A stretch of DNA of 64,000 nucleotides, taken from positions 1 to 64,000 of the forward strand of contig CAMMZC010000001.1 in the NCBI GenBank assembly GCA_946529215.1. Direction: 5' to 3'. Under the pieces are notes generated by a model. That model was not told where the DNA came from and did no database searches. It worked only from the letters and a program-made list of their open reading frames with translations. Within the stretch, counting starts at the first letter, position 1, and each line of letters opens with the position of its first letter. Positions 54,002 through 62,450 of this stretch are shown here, piece by piece. The stretch is from an uncultured Clostridia bacterium (GTDB lineage: Bacteria; Bacillota; Clostridia; TANB77; CAG-508). The translations under genes were made by a program, and so were the position numbers.

Positions 54002-55450
54002 TCATCTTTCATCTAAAAATGTGCTTATATCTTCTACATCTACTTGCAAACCTTCATCTTCATTTTCTAAAAATCTCGACATATTTACTAATCCTTCACC
54101 TATAAATTCATCCATTACTTCAATAAAAACTTTTTTTATTTCTTCTTCTGGATAATCTTCTTTTGCTTCATCAACTGTCTGATTTGGATAATCATTATGC
54201 AATCCAATATTATTATCATTTTTAAATGTGTCTTTTCCTTTTAAACACCATTTAAATCTTTTTCCACTACGAATACTATCTGCATCATTTGTTAAATCTG
54301 CATAATACCACTTGCCATTTATTTTTACTTGATTATATGTATGTCCTTGAGAGCTTATAATTCTACATTCTATATTCCTACATGCTAAAAAATTTCTAAG
54401 TATTTCTGCATATCCTGTACAAACACTTTTTCCTTTTAAAACTCCTCCAACCAGATTTCTACTTGTATATAATCTATCGTAATCATCTGAACTTACTTCC
54501 TCTTCACAATCATATGTAACAATATTTGCAATCAATGTATATATTTGCATAAAAACTTTTAATTCATTTTTTCCATTGTTATTTTCAACACTTTTTAATA
54601 ATGTCTTTATTTCTCTTCTAATCTTTTTAAAATCTTCAATACTATATAAAGTGTGTGCCAAAAAATCCACATTGTCTTTAGGTATTATTTTTATTGCTCC
54701 ATATTTTTCTTCATCAATTTCTTCTTCTAAAGCTTCTGATATATTATTTATAATTTTTACTTTTTTACCATTTAATTTAGAAATAATTTTTTCACTATAA
54801 CATTCTTGTCCAGTTTCTCTATAAATTTCACATGCCTTTTCATAATCTTGCTCTACACCCAACCCATTTTCATAAAATGCACCTAAAAATATATTTGCTT
54901 CCATTTGTTCTTTCTGCTCTACAGCTTTTTGATACCAATATGCTGCTTTTTTATAATCTTTTTCTGTTCCTAATCCATATTGATAAAATTGTCCTAACTC
55001 AAATTGAGAATCAACATCTCCTTGTATTGCTGACGCTGTATACAAAATCCATGCCTTTATAAAACTTTGGTCAACTCCTAACCCTTTTTTATATAAATAT
55101 GCTAGTTCATTTTGTGAAAAAGCATCTCCTTGCTTAGCTGCTTTTTTTAACCAATATACGGCTTTTTCGTAATCTTGTTTTACTTCTTCAGCCCAAAAAT
55201 AAAGATCTCCTAAAATTCTTTGCGCTTCGACATCACCTTGTTCTGCTGCCTTTTCGTACCAATATATGGATTCTTCTATGTTCTTTTCTACTCCATTACC
55301 ATACATATAAAATGATGCAAGATTAAGCTGAGCTTCCACCTCTCCTTGTTCTGCTAATTTTCGCATTAATGTAATAGCTGCTATATATTTTTCTTTATCT
55401 AAAAGTTTTGCTGTCTCTTCATACATTTTTGCTACTTCATTTATCTCCAT
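54002..55450 (-). CDS. Sel1-repeat protein fused to a transglutaminase-like domain
   Basis: About 482 residues. Residues 25-225 hold five or six Sel1-like repeats (LASFYMYGNGVEKNIEESIY, LGDLYFWAEEVKQDYEKAVY, FELGQFYQYGLGTEKDYKKA, FLGAFYENGLGVEQDYEKAC). Residues 300-430 are a transglutaminase/protease-like fold with all three catalytic residues: Cys344 in KGKSVCTGYAE, His370 in QGHTYNQVKI, Asp385 in WYYADLTND. There is no signal peptide, so it acts inside the cell; substrate unknown. The ATG at 55450 is behind GGAG and chosen over the longer frame. The combination of scaffold and active Cys protease-like domain is not common. Confidence 0.85.
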   Translation of the reverse strand: MEINEVAKMYEETAKLLDKEKYIAAITLMRKLAEQGEVEAQLNLASFYMYGNGVEKNIEESIYWYEKAAEQGDVEAQRILGDLYFWAEEVKQDYEKAVYWLKKAAKQGDAFSQNELAYLYKKGLGVDQSFIKAWILYTASAIQGDVDSQFELGQFYQYGLGTEKDYKKAAYWYQKAVEQKEQMEANIFLGAFYENGLGVEQDYEKACEIYRETGQECYSEKIISKLNGKKVKIINNISEALEEEIDEEKYGAIKIIPKDNVDFLAHTLYSIEDFKKIRREIKTLLKSVENNNGKNELKVFMQIYTLIANIVTYDCEEEVSSDDYDRLYTSRNLVGGVLKGKSVCTGYAEILRNFLACRNIECRIISSQGHTYNQVKINGKWYYADLTNDADSIRSGKRFKWCLKGKDTFKNDNNIGLHNDYPNQTVDEAKEDYPEEEIKKVFIEVMDEFIGEGLVNMSRFLENEDEGLQVDVEDISTFLDER

Positions 55451-55496
55451 TATTAAACACTCCATATTACTAATTTTATTTAAAAATATCTTTCTT

Positions 55497-56117
55497 TTAT
55501 CCTACATAAAAAAACTCATTTTTAGAAAATTTAAGCTGAATATCACTATTTATTTTTTTTCTTATATCCTCTTCTTCTAAATTGCATCCAATTATTATTA
55601 ATTTCTTCAAATTTCTTAAATTTTTTACAAATTCAAATTTTTTCACTTCGCAATTAAGCAATTCCAATTCTATAATATTATCAAATTTTGAAATATTTTC
55701 TATATCTACATCTATAACATTCTTTAATGTCATTTTTTCTAAGCTCTCTTTGCTCTCCAAAATATTAACAAATTCAAAATTGGAATAGTTCAAATAAATA
55801 TTTTTTAGTTTATTGGCTATTTTTTCATATCCATTTATTATGCAATGATTTAATGTTAATTTTTCCAATTTTTCCAATTTGGATATATTTTTCTTTATAT
55901 CATCATTTATTAAAAATCCATTTAAAGAACATTTTCTTAATCCCTTAAAATATCCTAATTCTTCTGGAATAAATTTTGCTTCTTTTAGTTCATAATTTAA
56001 TCTGTTTAGATTCAATTCTTCAATCTTTAAAATATCACTTAATTCGATATTTTCCTCATCTTTTAAATCTAAATTATTTCTTAAATATTTTTTTATATTT
56101 TCACTTTGTATTTCCAT
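55497..56117 (-). CDS. Leucine-rich-repeat-like cytoplasmic protein
   Basis: About 206 residues with irregular LRR units (LEKLTLNHCIINGYEKIANK, LKNIYLNYSNFEFVNILESK, IIELELLNCEVKKFEFVKNL, LKKLIIIGCNLEEEDI). No signal peptide. The ATG at 56117 follows AGGAGG and overlaps the end of the GT-C gene by 25 bp, implying coupling. Role unknown. Confidence 0.7.
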   Translation of the reverse strand: MEIQSENIKKYLRNNLDLKDEENIELSDILKIEELNLNRLNYELKEAKFIPEELGYFKGLRKCSLNGFLINDDIKKNISKLEKLEKLTLNHCIINGYEKIANKLKNIYLNYSNFEFVNILESKESLEKMTLKNVIDVDIENISKFDNIIELELLNCEVKKFEFVKNLRNLKKLIIIGCNLEEEDIRKKINSDIQLKFSKNEFFYVG

Positions 56118-57598
56118 TTTGTACTTCCTCCTACTATTTTTTCTGCATAAATTTTTTTTTTCCATATTAAAAATATTATCGCAGTTATTAATATAAAAAA
56201 CGCATCATAAACATAGCTTTCTTTTTTAAACATGTAAATCGTATTTGCTATTTCTGATGCTAAAGTTACTATTAAAATACTTTTTATAGTTTTAGATTTT
56301 TGCCAAAATAATGTAACAAAAAACCACACTAAATACCATTGCTGAAACGTACCTAAAGATAGCAAAAATAATATTAATTTCGTATTGTATTTTTTTAATA
56401 TATTAGTTAATTTTATATCTTTGGTAATTAATAAATCAATACAAAATTTAACATAAGTAAATGCAAAAATAATAAATATTGTCTTTCTTAAAAATGTTGC
56501 AAGTTCTCGAAGTCCAATAGTTTTTCCAAATAAACTAATAGTATTTGTATTATTTAATACTCCTAATCCGACGATTCCAGAATAAATAGATTTACTAAAC
56601 TTCTCATTTTGTACCATCATAGCGGTAAATATACTCATATCTTTGTAATAAAGTGCATATTCTATAAACATTATTGCTAGAAAAACAAGTCCATATTTTA
56701 TACATTCAAAAATTCTTTTTAAAACACTTTTTTTATCTCGAAAATAATATAGAATTACAATTGGCAGTAAAAGAATTGTAAAATATTTTATTCCTGTTGC
56801 AAATGCCAAAAATACAATGCTTAGCAAGATTTTCTTTCTTTTTATTAAGAAATATAGTGATAATAATGCAAAAAAAACAACAATTATATCATTATGCACC
56901 ATTCCCATAAATTCCATTAAAATGTATGGATTAAGACCATATATTATAGAAAATTTAAGTTTCTTTGTTATTTTATAAATAAGAAAACAATTTAGTAAAT
57001 GTATTATAAAATTCATTAATTTAAATAAAAGCAAACATACATCTAAGTTCTTAAAAGAAATTTTTGTAAATATGCTAAATATAAGTTGTGCAATTGGACC
57101 ATATACAACTGTTGTATTTGACCAATAATTTATATAGCCTTGTTTTATAATACTGTCATTTTGCACAACTTCTGAATTTTCATTTACATATTGTTTTATT
57201 GTTTTGTAATATGGATTTTGTTTATAAACTGAATTTAGTTCTCCGACCCCCATATAATAAAAAATGTCTGATGAATGCCATGGAAGCATTGCAATAAAAA
57301 TAACTGAAACTCCAGCTACATATTTAAGTAATTGTTTAATATTTTTAAAAACTCCTTTTTTATTAATAAAATATAAATAAATTGCTGACAATCCTACAAA
57401 AAGGAATATATAAATACTAGTAGAAAGTGCTTTATTTTTTCCATCATTTATAAAAAAGTTATAATAAGTTTTAAATCCAGCTATTGTACCATTTTTTAAT
57501 AAATATATGAAAGATGGAATTATAAATAAAATAGAAATAATTACAAACATTATTTTTAAAACAATTATATTTTTTCTATTTGTAATATTTTCTGTCAT
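56093..57598 (-). CDS. GT-C fold membrane glycosyltransferase (mannosyltransferase-like)
   Basis: About 501 residues with 11-12 helices. The first external loop contains PWHSSDIFYYMGVGELNSVY and NPYY, the acidic signature of polyprenol-phosphate-sugar dependent GT-C enzymes, followed later by FATGIKYFTILLLPIVIL. It is similar in style to alpha-1,6-mannosyltransferases (MptA/B, GT87). It probably adds a sugar from a lipid carrier outside the membrane. The start is uncertain between GTG at 57610 and ATG at 57598. Confidence 0.75.
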   Translation of the reverse strand: MTENITNRKNIIVLKIMFVIISILFIIPSFIYLLKNGTIAGFKTYYNFFINDGKNKALSTSIYIFLFVGLSAIYLYFINKKGVFKNIKQLLKYVAGVSVIFIAMLPWHSSDIFYYMGVGELNSVYKQNPYYKTIKQYVNENSEVVQNDSIIKQGYINYWSNTTVVYGPIAQLIFSIFTKISFKNLDVCLLLFKLMNFIIHLLNCFLIYKITKKLKFSIIYGLNPYILMEFMGMVHNDIIVVFFALLSLYFLIKRKKILLSIVFLAFATGIKYFTILLLPIVILYYFRDKKSVLKRIFECIKYGLVFLAIMFIEYALYYKDMSIFTAMMVQNEKFSKSIYSGIVGLGVLNNTNTISLFGKTIGLRELATFLRKTIFIIFAFTYVKFCIDLLITKDIKLTNILKKYNTKLILFLLSLGTFQQWYLVWFFVTLFWQKSKTIKSILIVTLASEIANTIYMFKKESYVYDAFFILITAIIFLIWKKKIYAEKIVGGSTKWKYKVKI

Positions 57599-57623
57599 TT
57601 TTTCACTCACTCCAATATATTAC

Positions 57624-57764
57624 TTATTCTTGCACCTGTCCTTTTTCGCCATCTAACTCATTTAGCATACTTTGTAAATACTTAGTTAATTCATCTTTTC
57701 CTTTTACAGCTTTTTGTTCTTCTTTGGTCTCTTCTTTTAATTCTTTTACATCTTTTTGTCTATA
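57624..57764 (-). pseudogene. Orphan C-terminal coding fragment
   Basis: 46 codons ending in TAA, with no usable start codon except an internal ATG; stop codons lie immediately upstream in the frame. The product reads KDVKELKEETKEEQKAVKGK then DELTKYLQSMLNELDGEKGQ, a helical charged tail with normal local codon use. Adding or removing one base in the A5 run near 57755 joins it to an NFDDIDKK stretch that overlaps the hydrolase end. It is probably the remnant of a gene partly replaced by the hydrolase gene. Confidence 0.4.
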
Positions 57765-58392
57765 TCATCAAAATTTTTCCTTCTATATTTTCATCTAATA
57801 GATTAATAAATTGTTCTGCATCTTGCTCTGTCCCCACAATACTTCCATAATGAATTGGTACAGCTATTTTGGGCTTTATTTGATTCACAAATTGTGCTGC
57901 TTCTTTATAATCCATAGTATATGTTCCTCCAACAGGGACAAAGCATACATCACATTTGACATTTAGAATATCTTCATTTATATCAGTATCACCAGCAATA
58001 TAGTATCTTACGCCATCTATTCCTATAATGTAACCTACCCAATTATTTTCTTTTAGATGAAATTTTTTATTTACATTATATGCTGGAATTGCCTCGAAAT
58101 TTATATCTAAAATTTCACCTACATAATTGGGCTTTACTGATATTATTTTTTCAATACTTATTCCTTTTTGTAGAAGCTCATCTTTTACATCTTCAGGTAC
58201 AACAAAAAAAGTATTTTCTTTTCTAACTTTTTCTATATCTTTTTCTGAATAATGATCATAATGGCTATGTGTTATAAATATTATGTCAGCATCATTATAG
58301 TTTTTCTCAATATTAAATGGATCAATATAAATTATTTTATTTTTGCTTATCTTTATACTACTATGTGTTAAAACTTGTATATTTTCTAACAT
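57760..58392 (-). CDS. Metallo-beta-lactamase-fold hydrolase (UPF0173/UlaG-like)
   Basis: 210 residues. Metal-binding motif FITHSHYDHYSEKDI, further ligands in YYIAGDTDINEDIL and IAVPIHYGSIVG. Such enzymes are broad MBL-fold hydrolases (UlaG-like lactonases or RNA-related); substrate unknown. GGAGG precedes the ATG. It heads the last part of the operon starting at the 59135 promoter. Confidence 0.85.
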   Translation of the reverse strand: MLENIQVLTHSSIKISKNKIIYIDPFNIEKNYNDADIIFITHSHYDHYSEKDIEKVRKENTFFVVPEDVKDELLQKGISIEKIISVKPNYVGEILDINFEAIPAYNVNKKFHLKENNWVGYIIGIDGVRYYIAGDTDINEDILNVKCDVCFVPVGGTYTMDYKEAAQFVNQIKPKIAVPIHYGSIVGTEQDAEQFINLLDENIEGKILMI

Positions 58393-58409
58393 AAACTATA
58401 CCTCCATCT

Positions 58410-58673
58410 CTAACACTTATTACTATTAGAACTAGCACTATAATATGAATCTATATACCTAATAATATCTTCATTGTACTTTTTTATATTAGGATTTTCT
58501 AATAATTCATCTAGAGAAAAGTATTCTCCATCAACTTCAGTATCCACTTCGTAAAAATAATGATGATATGTTCTTATTATATTAGGGAATAAATATATTC
58601 CCCATTTTTCATCATAGTAATTTAAATATTTATCACTTTTTTTAATAATTATAATCGAATGAATGTGTTCCAT
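58410..58673 (-). CDS. Small Nudix-related protein lacking the Nudix box
   Basis: 87 residues. The start MEHIHSIIIIKKSDKYLNYY with DEKWGIYLFPNI and the later YEVDTEVDGEYFSLDELLEN resemble the two ends of a family of small Nudix-type proteins, but the segment that would hold the GX5EX7REUXEEXGU box is missing. It is either an internally deleted, inactive gene or a distinct small family. It lies between two same-strand genes with short gaps and has a good AAAGGAAG site. Confidence 0.5.
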   Translation of the reverse strand: MEHIHSIIIIKKSDKYLNYYDEKWGIYLFPNIIRTYHHYFYEVDTEVDGEYFSLDELLENPNIKKYNEDIIRYIDSYYSASSNSNKC

Positions 58674-58686
58674 ATTATTTCTTCCT

Positions 58687-59103
58687 TTAATTTAAAACTA
58701 AATCTAAATTTCCATTTATAATTTGAGGTGCAAATCCACTTATCTCGTCATACAAAATACCCTCTGGTATTTCATTCCATAAATATATCTTTTTATTTTC
58801 CATAAATGCTTCATATAATTCAAGAAATGTAGAACCACCAACATAATTCTTTTTTCCATTTTTTTCAAAATTTAAAGTTAATACTGCATCCATTGATTTT
58901 ATTCGTTCTCTACTTCTTCTAAACATTTCACCCTTCATTTTTGCATGTTCTTCTACACCTTTTGCATACCATTCATTTTCTGCATTAGGATTGTCGTATG
59001 TATGTGGTAAATATACCTCCCAACCATTTTCTTCTAATTTTTCTTTAATCGGTGGAATATCTTTATAAAATGCTTTGCTACATATTACAAATATTTTTTT
59101 CAT
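58687..59103 (-). CDS. Nucleoside 2-deoxyribosyltransferase-like / DUF4406-type protein
   Basis: 138 residues. N-terminal strand and loop MKKIFVICSKAFYKDIPPIK, then ENGWEVYLPHTYDNPNAENE, a helix, SMDAVLTLNFEK and NYVGGSTFLELYEAFMENKK with the Glu at the expected catalytic place (GSTFLELYEA). The Rossmann-like layout fits the nucleoside 2-deoxyribosyltransferase superfamily; the true substrate is unknown. It is the first gene after the promoter at 59135-59163. Confidence 0.7.
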   Translation of the reverse strand: MKKIFVICSKAFYKDIPPIKEKLEENGWEVYLPHTYDNPNAENEWYAKGVEEHAKMKGEMFRRSRERIKSMDAVLTLNFEKNGKKNYVGGSTFLELYEAFMENKKIYLWNEIPEGILYDEISGFAPQIINGNLDLVLN

Positions 59104-59134
59104 ATTATTTCTCTCTCTTTCTATCTTTTTTTAT

Positions 59135-59163
59135 ATTATATAAATTTATAAAACTTCTGTCAA
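59135..59163 (-). promoter_or_regulatory. Strong promoter, twin copy 1
   Basis: Perfect TTGACA, 17 nt, TATAAT on the minus strand. The boxes, the spacer (GAAGTTTTATAAATTTA) and about 15 bp upstream (AGAAAATCCAAAA) closely match the promoter at 63809-63837. Confidence 0.88.
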
Positions 59164-59222
59164 TATGATTTTGGATTTTCTTCCTGTATAAGCTTATATG
59201 TATAAAAAAATAATACCATTAT

Positions 59223-59297
59223 TTATTTTCCTATTCTTTTAAGTACATCTTTTACATATACTGCTTTTAAAGGATTATCTTCTTTTATAGTAATCAC
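59223..59297 (-). CDS. Possible 24-residue peptide or gene remnant
   Basis: GTG start 4 nt after a GGAGG; product ITIKEDNPLKAVYVKDVLKR plus IGK. The same frame continues upstream in coding-like sequence (FFCNIFFGGEV) to a stop, so it may be the end of a lost gene rather than a true peptide. Confidence 0.35.
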   Translation of the reverse strand: MITIKEDNPLKAVYVKDVLKRIGK

Positions 59298-59370
59298 TTC
59301 TCCTCCAAAGAAAATATTACAGAAGAATTAAAAATCCAATAGAATAAGTATCAAAAAAGAGTAAATCTTA

Positions 59371-59400
59371 AAAAGGATGTCAAAATATGACATCCTCTTT
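59371..59400 (-). terminator. Terminator after the Ig-like protein gene
   Basis: GGATGTCA/TGACATCC 8-bp perfect stem with 5-nt loop, T-run on the minus strand. Confidence 0.92.
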
Positions 59401-60461
59401 TACCAATAATATTCTGTAAATATATATACTTTCTGACCATTTTTTAGTTTAACATAAGCTGCATTATCATTATCATCTTTTGATTTAATAAATCTAATTA
59501 TTTTGAAAGTTTCGTTTGAGTTCAAATCTTTAACTGATTTCTCATCTTCATTAGCCTTTTTCTTTTTCGAATAATGAAGCCATTTACCTTTAAAAGTAAT
59601 ATCCTTAATTCTTTTAACATCATTTTTTTTCATACTTACTTTATTATTTTTAATTGTATAATATTTATTATAGATTCTAGGCGTAATTCTTTCTGTTAAG
59701 CTATTTGCAAATAAAAATTTTCCCTTTTCATCTATTCTAAATTCTCCTCCGTCTTGTTCAGTAGCACTATATATTTTCTTTATTTTGTTGCCTTTTTTTG
59801 AGTAAATTGTATAATGTGTAAAATCTGTTTCTTCATAATGTAATACAACTATTTCAGCTTTTTTATCACTTTTGTCTAAATCTACAATATATAACTTACC
59901 TACATTGAAAGGATAATAATTTGCAAATTTTTTTCCATTTAACAAAATATCATATCCTGATGTACTATATTCTTTCATTTCTTTGTCATAGTATTTATTT
60001 CTTTTTATAGTAATTTTATCTTTTTTTCCGTCTTTATCTAAATCATATTTTACAGTTTTTGTATCATTTACTTTTTCAAAGCTAATAGTTTTTTTAGCAA
60101 CTTTGTCAATTGAATAAAATTTTGTACTAAATTGTACTAATTTAACATTTATTTTACAATTTAATTTTTTGTTTCCTACTTTAGCTGTTATTATTGCTGT
60201 TCCGTTGTATTTTGCTGTAACTTTGCCTTTAGAGTTAACTGTTGCAACTTTTTTATTTGAACTACTCCATTTTACTTTTTTATTAGTTCCAATAACCTTT
60301 AACTTATATGTATTACCTTCATATATTGTCTTTTCCTTTTTATTTAGCTTTATACTTGCTGCTGATACTGTATTTTGCCATTCAGGCATAATTTTTGGTA
60401 CAATTACTAATGCTACTATTGTTATTAGTATTGCTAATACAAATTTTTTTAATAATTTCAT
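59400..60461 (-). CDS. Secreted or anchored protein with bacterial Ig-like (Big_2) domain
   Basis: 353 residues. Signal/anchor helix (FVLAILITIVALVIVPKI), then a Big_2 domain at about 36-108 (IKLNKKEKTIYEGNTYKLKV, KVKWSSSNKKVATVNSKGKV, TAKYNGTAIITAKVGNKK). This is followed by a calcium-type loop (YDLDKDGKKDKITIKRN) and a beta-rich C-terminal part. Likely surface adhesion or wall-associated. Site AAAGGAGG; promoter at 60590-60618; terminator downstream, so a single-gene unit. Confidence 0.85.
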   Translation of the reverse strand: MKLLKKFVLAILITIVALVIVPKIMPEWQNTVSAASIKLNKKEKTIYEGNTYKLKVIGTNKKVKWSSSNKKVATVNSKGKVTAKYNGTAIITAKVGNKKLNCKINVKLVQFSTKFYSIDKVAKKTISFEKVNDTKTVKYDLDKDGKKDKITIKRNKYYDKEMKEYSTSGYDILLNGKKFANYYPFNVGKLYIVDLDKSDKKAEIVVLHYEETDFTHYTIYSKKGNKIKKIYSATEQDGGEFRIDEKGKFLFANSLTERITPRIYNKYYTIKNNKVSMKKNDVKRIKDITFKGKWLHYSKKKKANEDEKSVKDLNSNETFKIIRFIKSKDDNDNAAYVKLKNGQKVYIFTEYYW

Positions 60462-60589
60462 CTTAATCCTCCTTTATTATATCCAAATAGTTTTTAATGT
60501 ATACTCTATTGATTGTATCAACTGCTGTATTAGTTGCCTTTCACATCTCTCACCTCCAATCTTTAGTATATATTTTAATATGTATAAAA

Positions 60590-60618
60590 ATATTATCATA
60601 TTTGTATTTAAAAATCAA
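60590..60618 (-). promoter_or_regulatory. Promoter for the Ig-like protein gene
   Basis: TTGATT, 17 nt, TAATAT on the minus strand, followed after about 40 nt by GGAGGTGAGAGATGTGA, a ribosome site in front of an ATG-TGA minimal frame, and then the real start about 130 nt downstream. The rest of gap 60462-60751 shows nothing else. Confidence 0.55.
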
Positions 60619-60751
60619 ATAATTTTAACAGAATTTGACAAAATCCAATAATCAACTTATTTTTGACAATTATTTTTTTAAGCCTTGAATTAAATTCGAT
60701 TCAAAACTTAATAATATTCTTAATTTTAGTTGCATTTAATGTTAATTTACC

Positions 60752-61537
60752 TTATTCTATAATCTCTGCTAATTTCATTCCTCTTTCATATCCCACTTTA
60801 TAAAATTCATCTAATGAAATGTTTGAATAATAATCATTACTATAGACTGATTCCAATGTAATTGGTCCATTGTAATTGTTTTCTTTTAATTTAGTCATAA
60901 CATCATCCCAATTTATTGTGCCATCATAAGGTAGTAAATGTAAATCATCTGACTTATCATTATCATGTAAGTGAACTGCAAAAATTCTATCTTTAAAAAA
61001 TTCGAAATTAAATTCATCATTAAAATGCACATGATAATGTCCTGCATCAAAACATATTCCAACATTCTCATCTTTTATATTTTCTAATACATATTCTAAA
61101 TAACCTTTTATCTTCGTATTTTCAAATGCAACTTTTACATTTAAAGACTTTGCATATTCTGTAATTTGTTTGATACGATTTAATCCTGTTGTTCCATACA
61201 TAGGAGCTGTTTTCTTACTTGTTAAATGCATTACTACCATTGATATTCCATTTTCATAGCAATCCTTAATATCATTTTTATATCTTTGTACTAAAAACTC
61301 TCCTTCTTCTCCATCTTCCCAAATGCAATTTATATTTTGATAACCTAAATGTGCAAAAATAATATTTAATCCTAATTTTTTACAAAGATTCACCTGTTCT
61401 TGTTGGCCAATTTTCCAATCTTTGTCATACCATTGCACAAATACATTTTTAAAATTTGCATTTTTTATTGAATTAATTGTATCAATTACATTAAAACTTT
61501 CGTTTTCATTTTGAACTGCAATTGCAAGTTCTCTCAT
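60752..61537 (-). CDS. Sugar phosphate isomerase/epimerase (xylose-isomerase-like TIM barrel)
   Basis: About 261 residues. ELAIAVQNENESFNVIDTIN at the start, VVMHLTSKKTAPMYGTTGLN, VAFENTKIKGYLEYVLENIK with the Glu of the metal site, NVGICFDAGHYHVHFNDEF, IFAVHLHDNDKSDDLHLLPYDGT split over two motifs, and ITLESVYSND. These are the four-metal-ligand motifs of the AP_endonuc_2 superfamily; the sugar is unknown. The ATG at 61537 follows GGAGGG; the longer frame is not used. Confidence 0.85.
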   Translation of the reverse strand: MRELAIAVQNENESFNVIDTINSIKNANFKNVFVQWYDKDWKIGQQEQVNLCKKLGLNIIFAHLGYQNINCIWEDGEEGEFLVQRYKNDIKDCYENGISMVVMHLTSKKTAPMYGTTGLNRIKQITEYAKSLNVKVAFENTKIKGYLEYVLENIKDENVGICFDAGHYHVHFNDEFNFEFFKDRIFAVHLHDNDKSDDLHLLPYDGTINWDDVMTKLKENNYNGPITLESVYSNDYYSNISLDEFYKVGYERGMKLAEIIE

Positions 61538-61649
61538 AAAATATCCCTCCAAATATAGTTTCTTTACCTTGCTCAATTCCTGCTTCCAAGCCATTATCAT
61601 ATCCTGCTACTTCTGTAGCTTTTGGATTTATTATATATTCTTTATCAAC
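61506..61649 (-). pseudogene. Orphan coding fragment between the nucleosidase and isomerase genes
   Basis: In a third frame, 36 or so codons with good local codon use encode VDKEYIINPKATEVAGYDNG then LEAGIEQGKETIFGGIFYE. A stop codon lies just before the first codon and there is no start codon. It overlaps the end of the nucleosidase gene and the start of the isomerase gene. Probably a leftover from gene replacement. Confidence 0.3.
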
Positions 61650-62413
61650 TCATTTACATATTGAATAGTAAACCTTTGTGAAATTATTGCTGGTGATTCA
61701 TCATGTTCCTTAAATATCATTCTATTAGCATTTTTATCAATATTTTTTCTTGTTATAGTGGCTCCATCCTCTTCTTTTTGAGTAACCTCATTATTTGTAA
61801 TTGTTCTAAAGCCAATACATTTAACATTTAATCTATCACAAATTGTATATACAGCAATACTTTCATTGTCTTCACATAAAGTATTTTTCTTTTCATGAAT
61901 CCATTTAATTCTATCAACTTCTCTGTCGAAAATATCTCCTCCACCTAAAATGCCATAAAATAAATTGAATTGTACATTTTCCATATTCTTTGCAACTTTA
62001 ATTAAACTATTAGCAGCGTCTATCTCTATAGACCTTGTGTCAAATTGCCATTCAAATGGATTAGAGCCTTCATCTTTATTTTTTATTCCTGTAATAAATG
62101 AATTAATATTTACACCTTTTTCCCCTATTACAATATCATTTCTATGTATGTAGTCAACATGTGAACCTGCTATTCCTTGATTTATTATTGCTATAGGGTT
62201 ATATTTTTGAATTGCAATTAGTGTAGCCATACTAGCATTTATAACTCCAACCTGTGTTTGAGATATAATAATTGGATATTCATTTATTCTTCCTATATAA
62301 AACTTAAATCCGTTAATATCTTCTTCTTTTTTAATATCAACTAATTTTAAAAGTTCCTCAACTTCCATATCCATTGCACCTTGTATTATAATTGGTTGTT
62401 TATTGTTATTCAT
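61631..62413 (-). CDS. MTA/SAH nucleosidase-like (purine nucleoside phosphorylase superfamily) protein
   Basis: 260 residues. IIIQGAMDMEVEELLKLVDI, YPIIISQTQVGVINASMATL, IINQGIAGSHVDYIHRNDIV and CIGFRTITNNEVTQ recall MTAN enzymes, which cleave methylthioadenosine or S-adenosylhomocysteine. Residue details differ (for example NNEVT where MTAN has SDxA), so another nucleoside may be used. AAGGAG precedes the ATG. Confidence 0.7.
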   Translation of the reverse strand: MNNNKQPIIIQGAMDMEVEELLKLVDIKKEEDINGFKFYIGRINEYPIIISQTQVGVINASMATLIAIQKYNPIAIINQGIAGSHVDYIHRNDIVIGEKGVNINSFITGIKNKDEGSNPFEWQFDTRSIEIDAANSLIKVAKNMENVQFNLFYGILGGGDIFDREVDRIKWIHEKKNTLCEDNESIAVYTICDRLNVKCIGFRTITNNEVTQKEEDGATITRKNIDKNANRMIFKEHDESPAIISQRFTIQYVNELIKNI

Positions 62414-62450
62414 TTATTGATATTCTCCTTCTATTTTTAAATTTATTATT

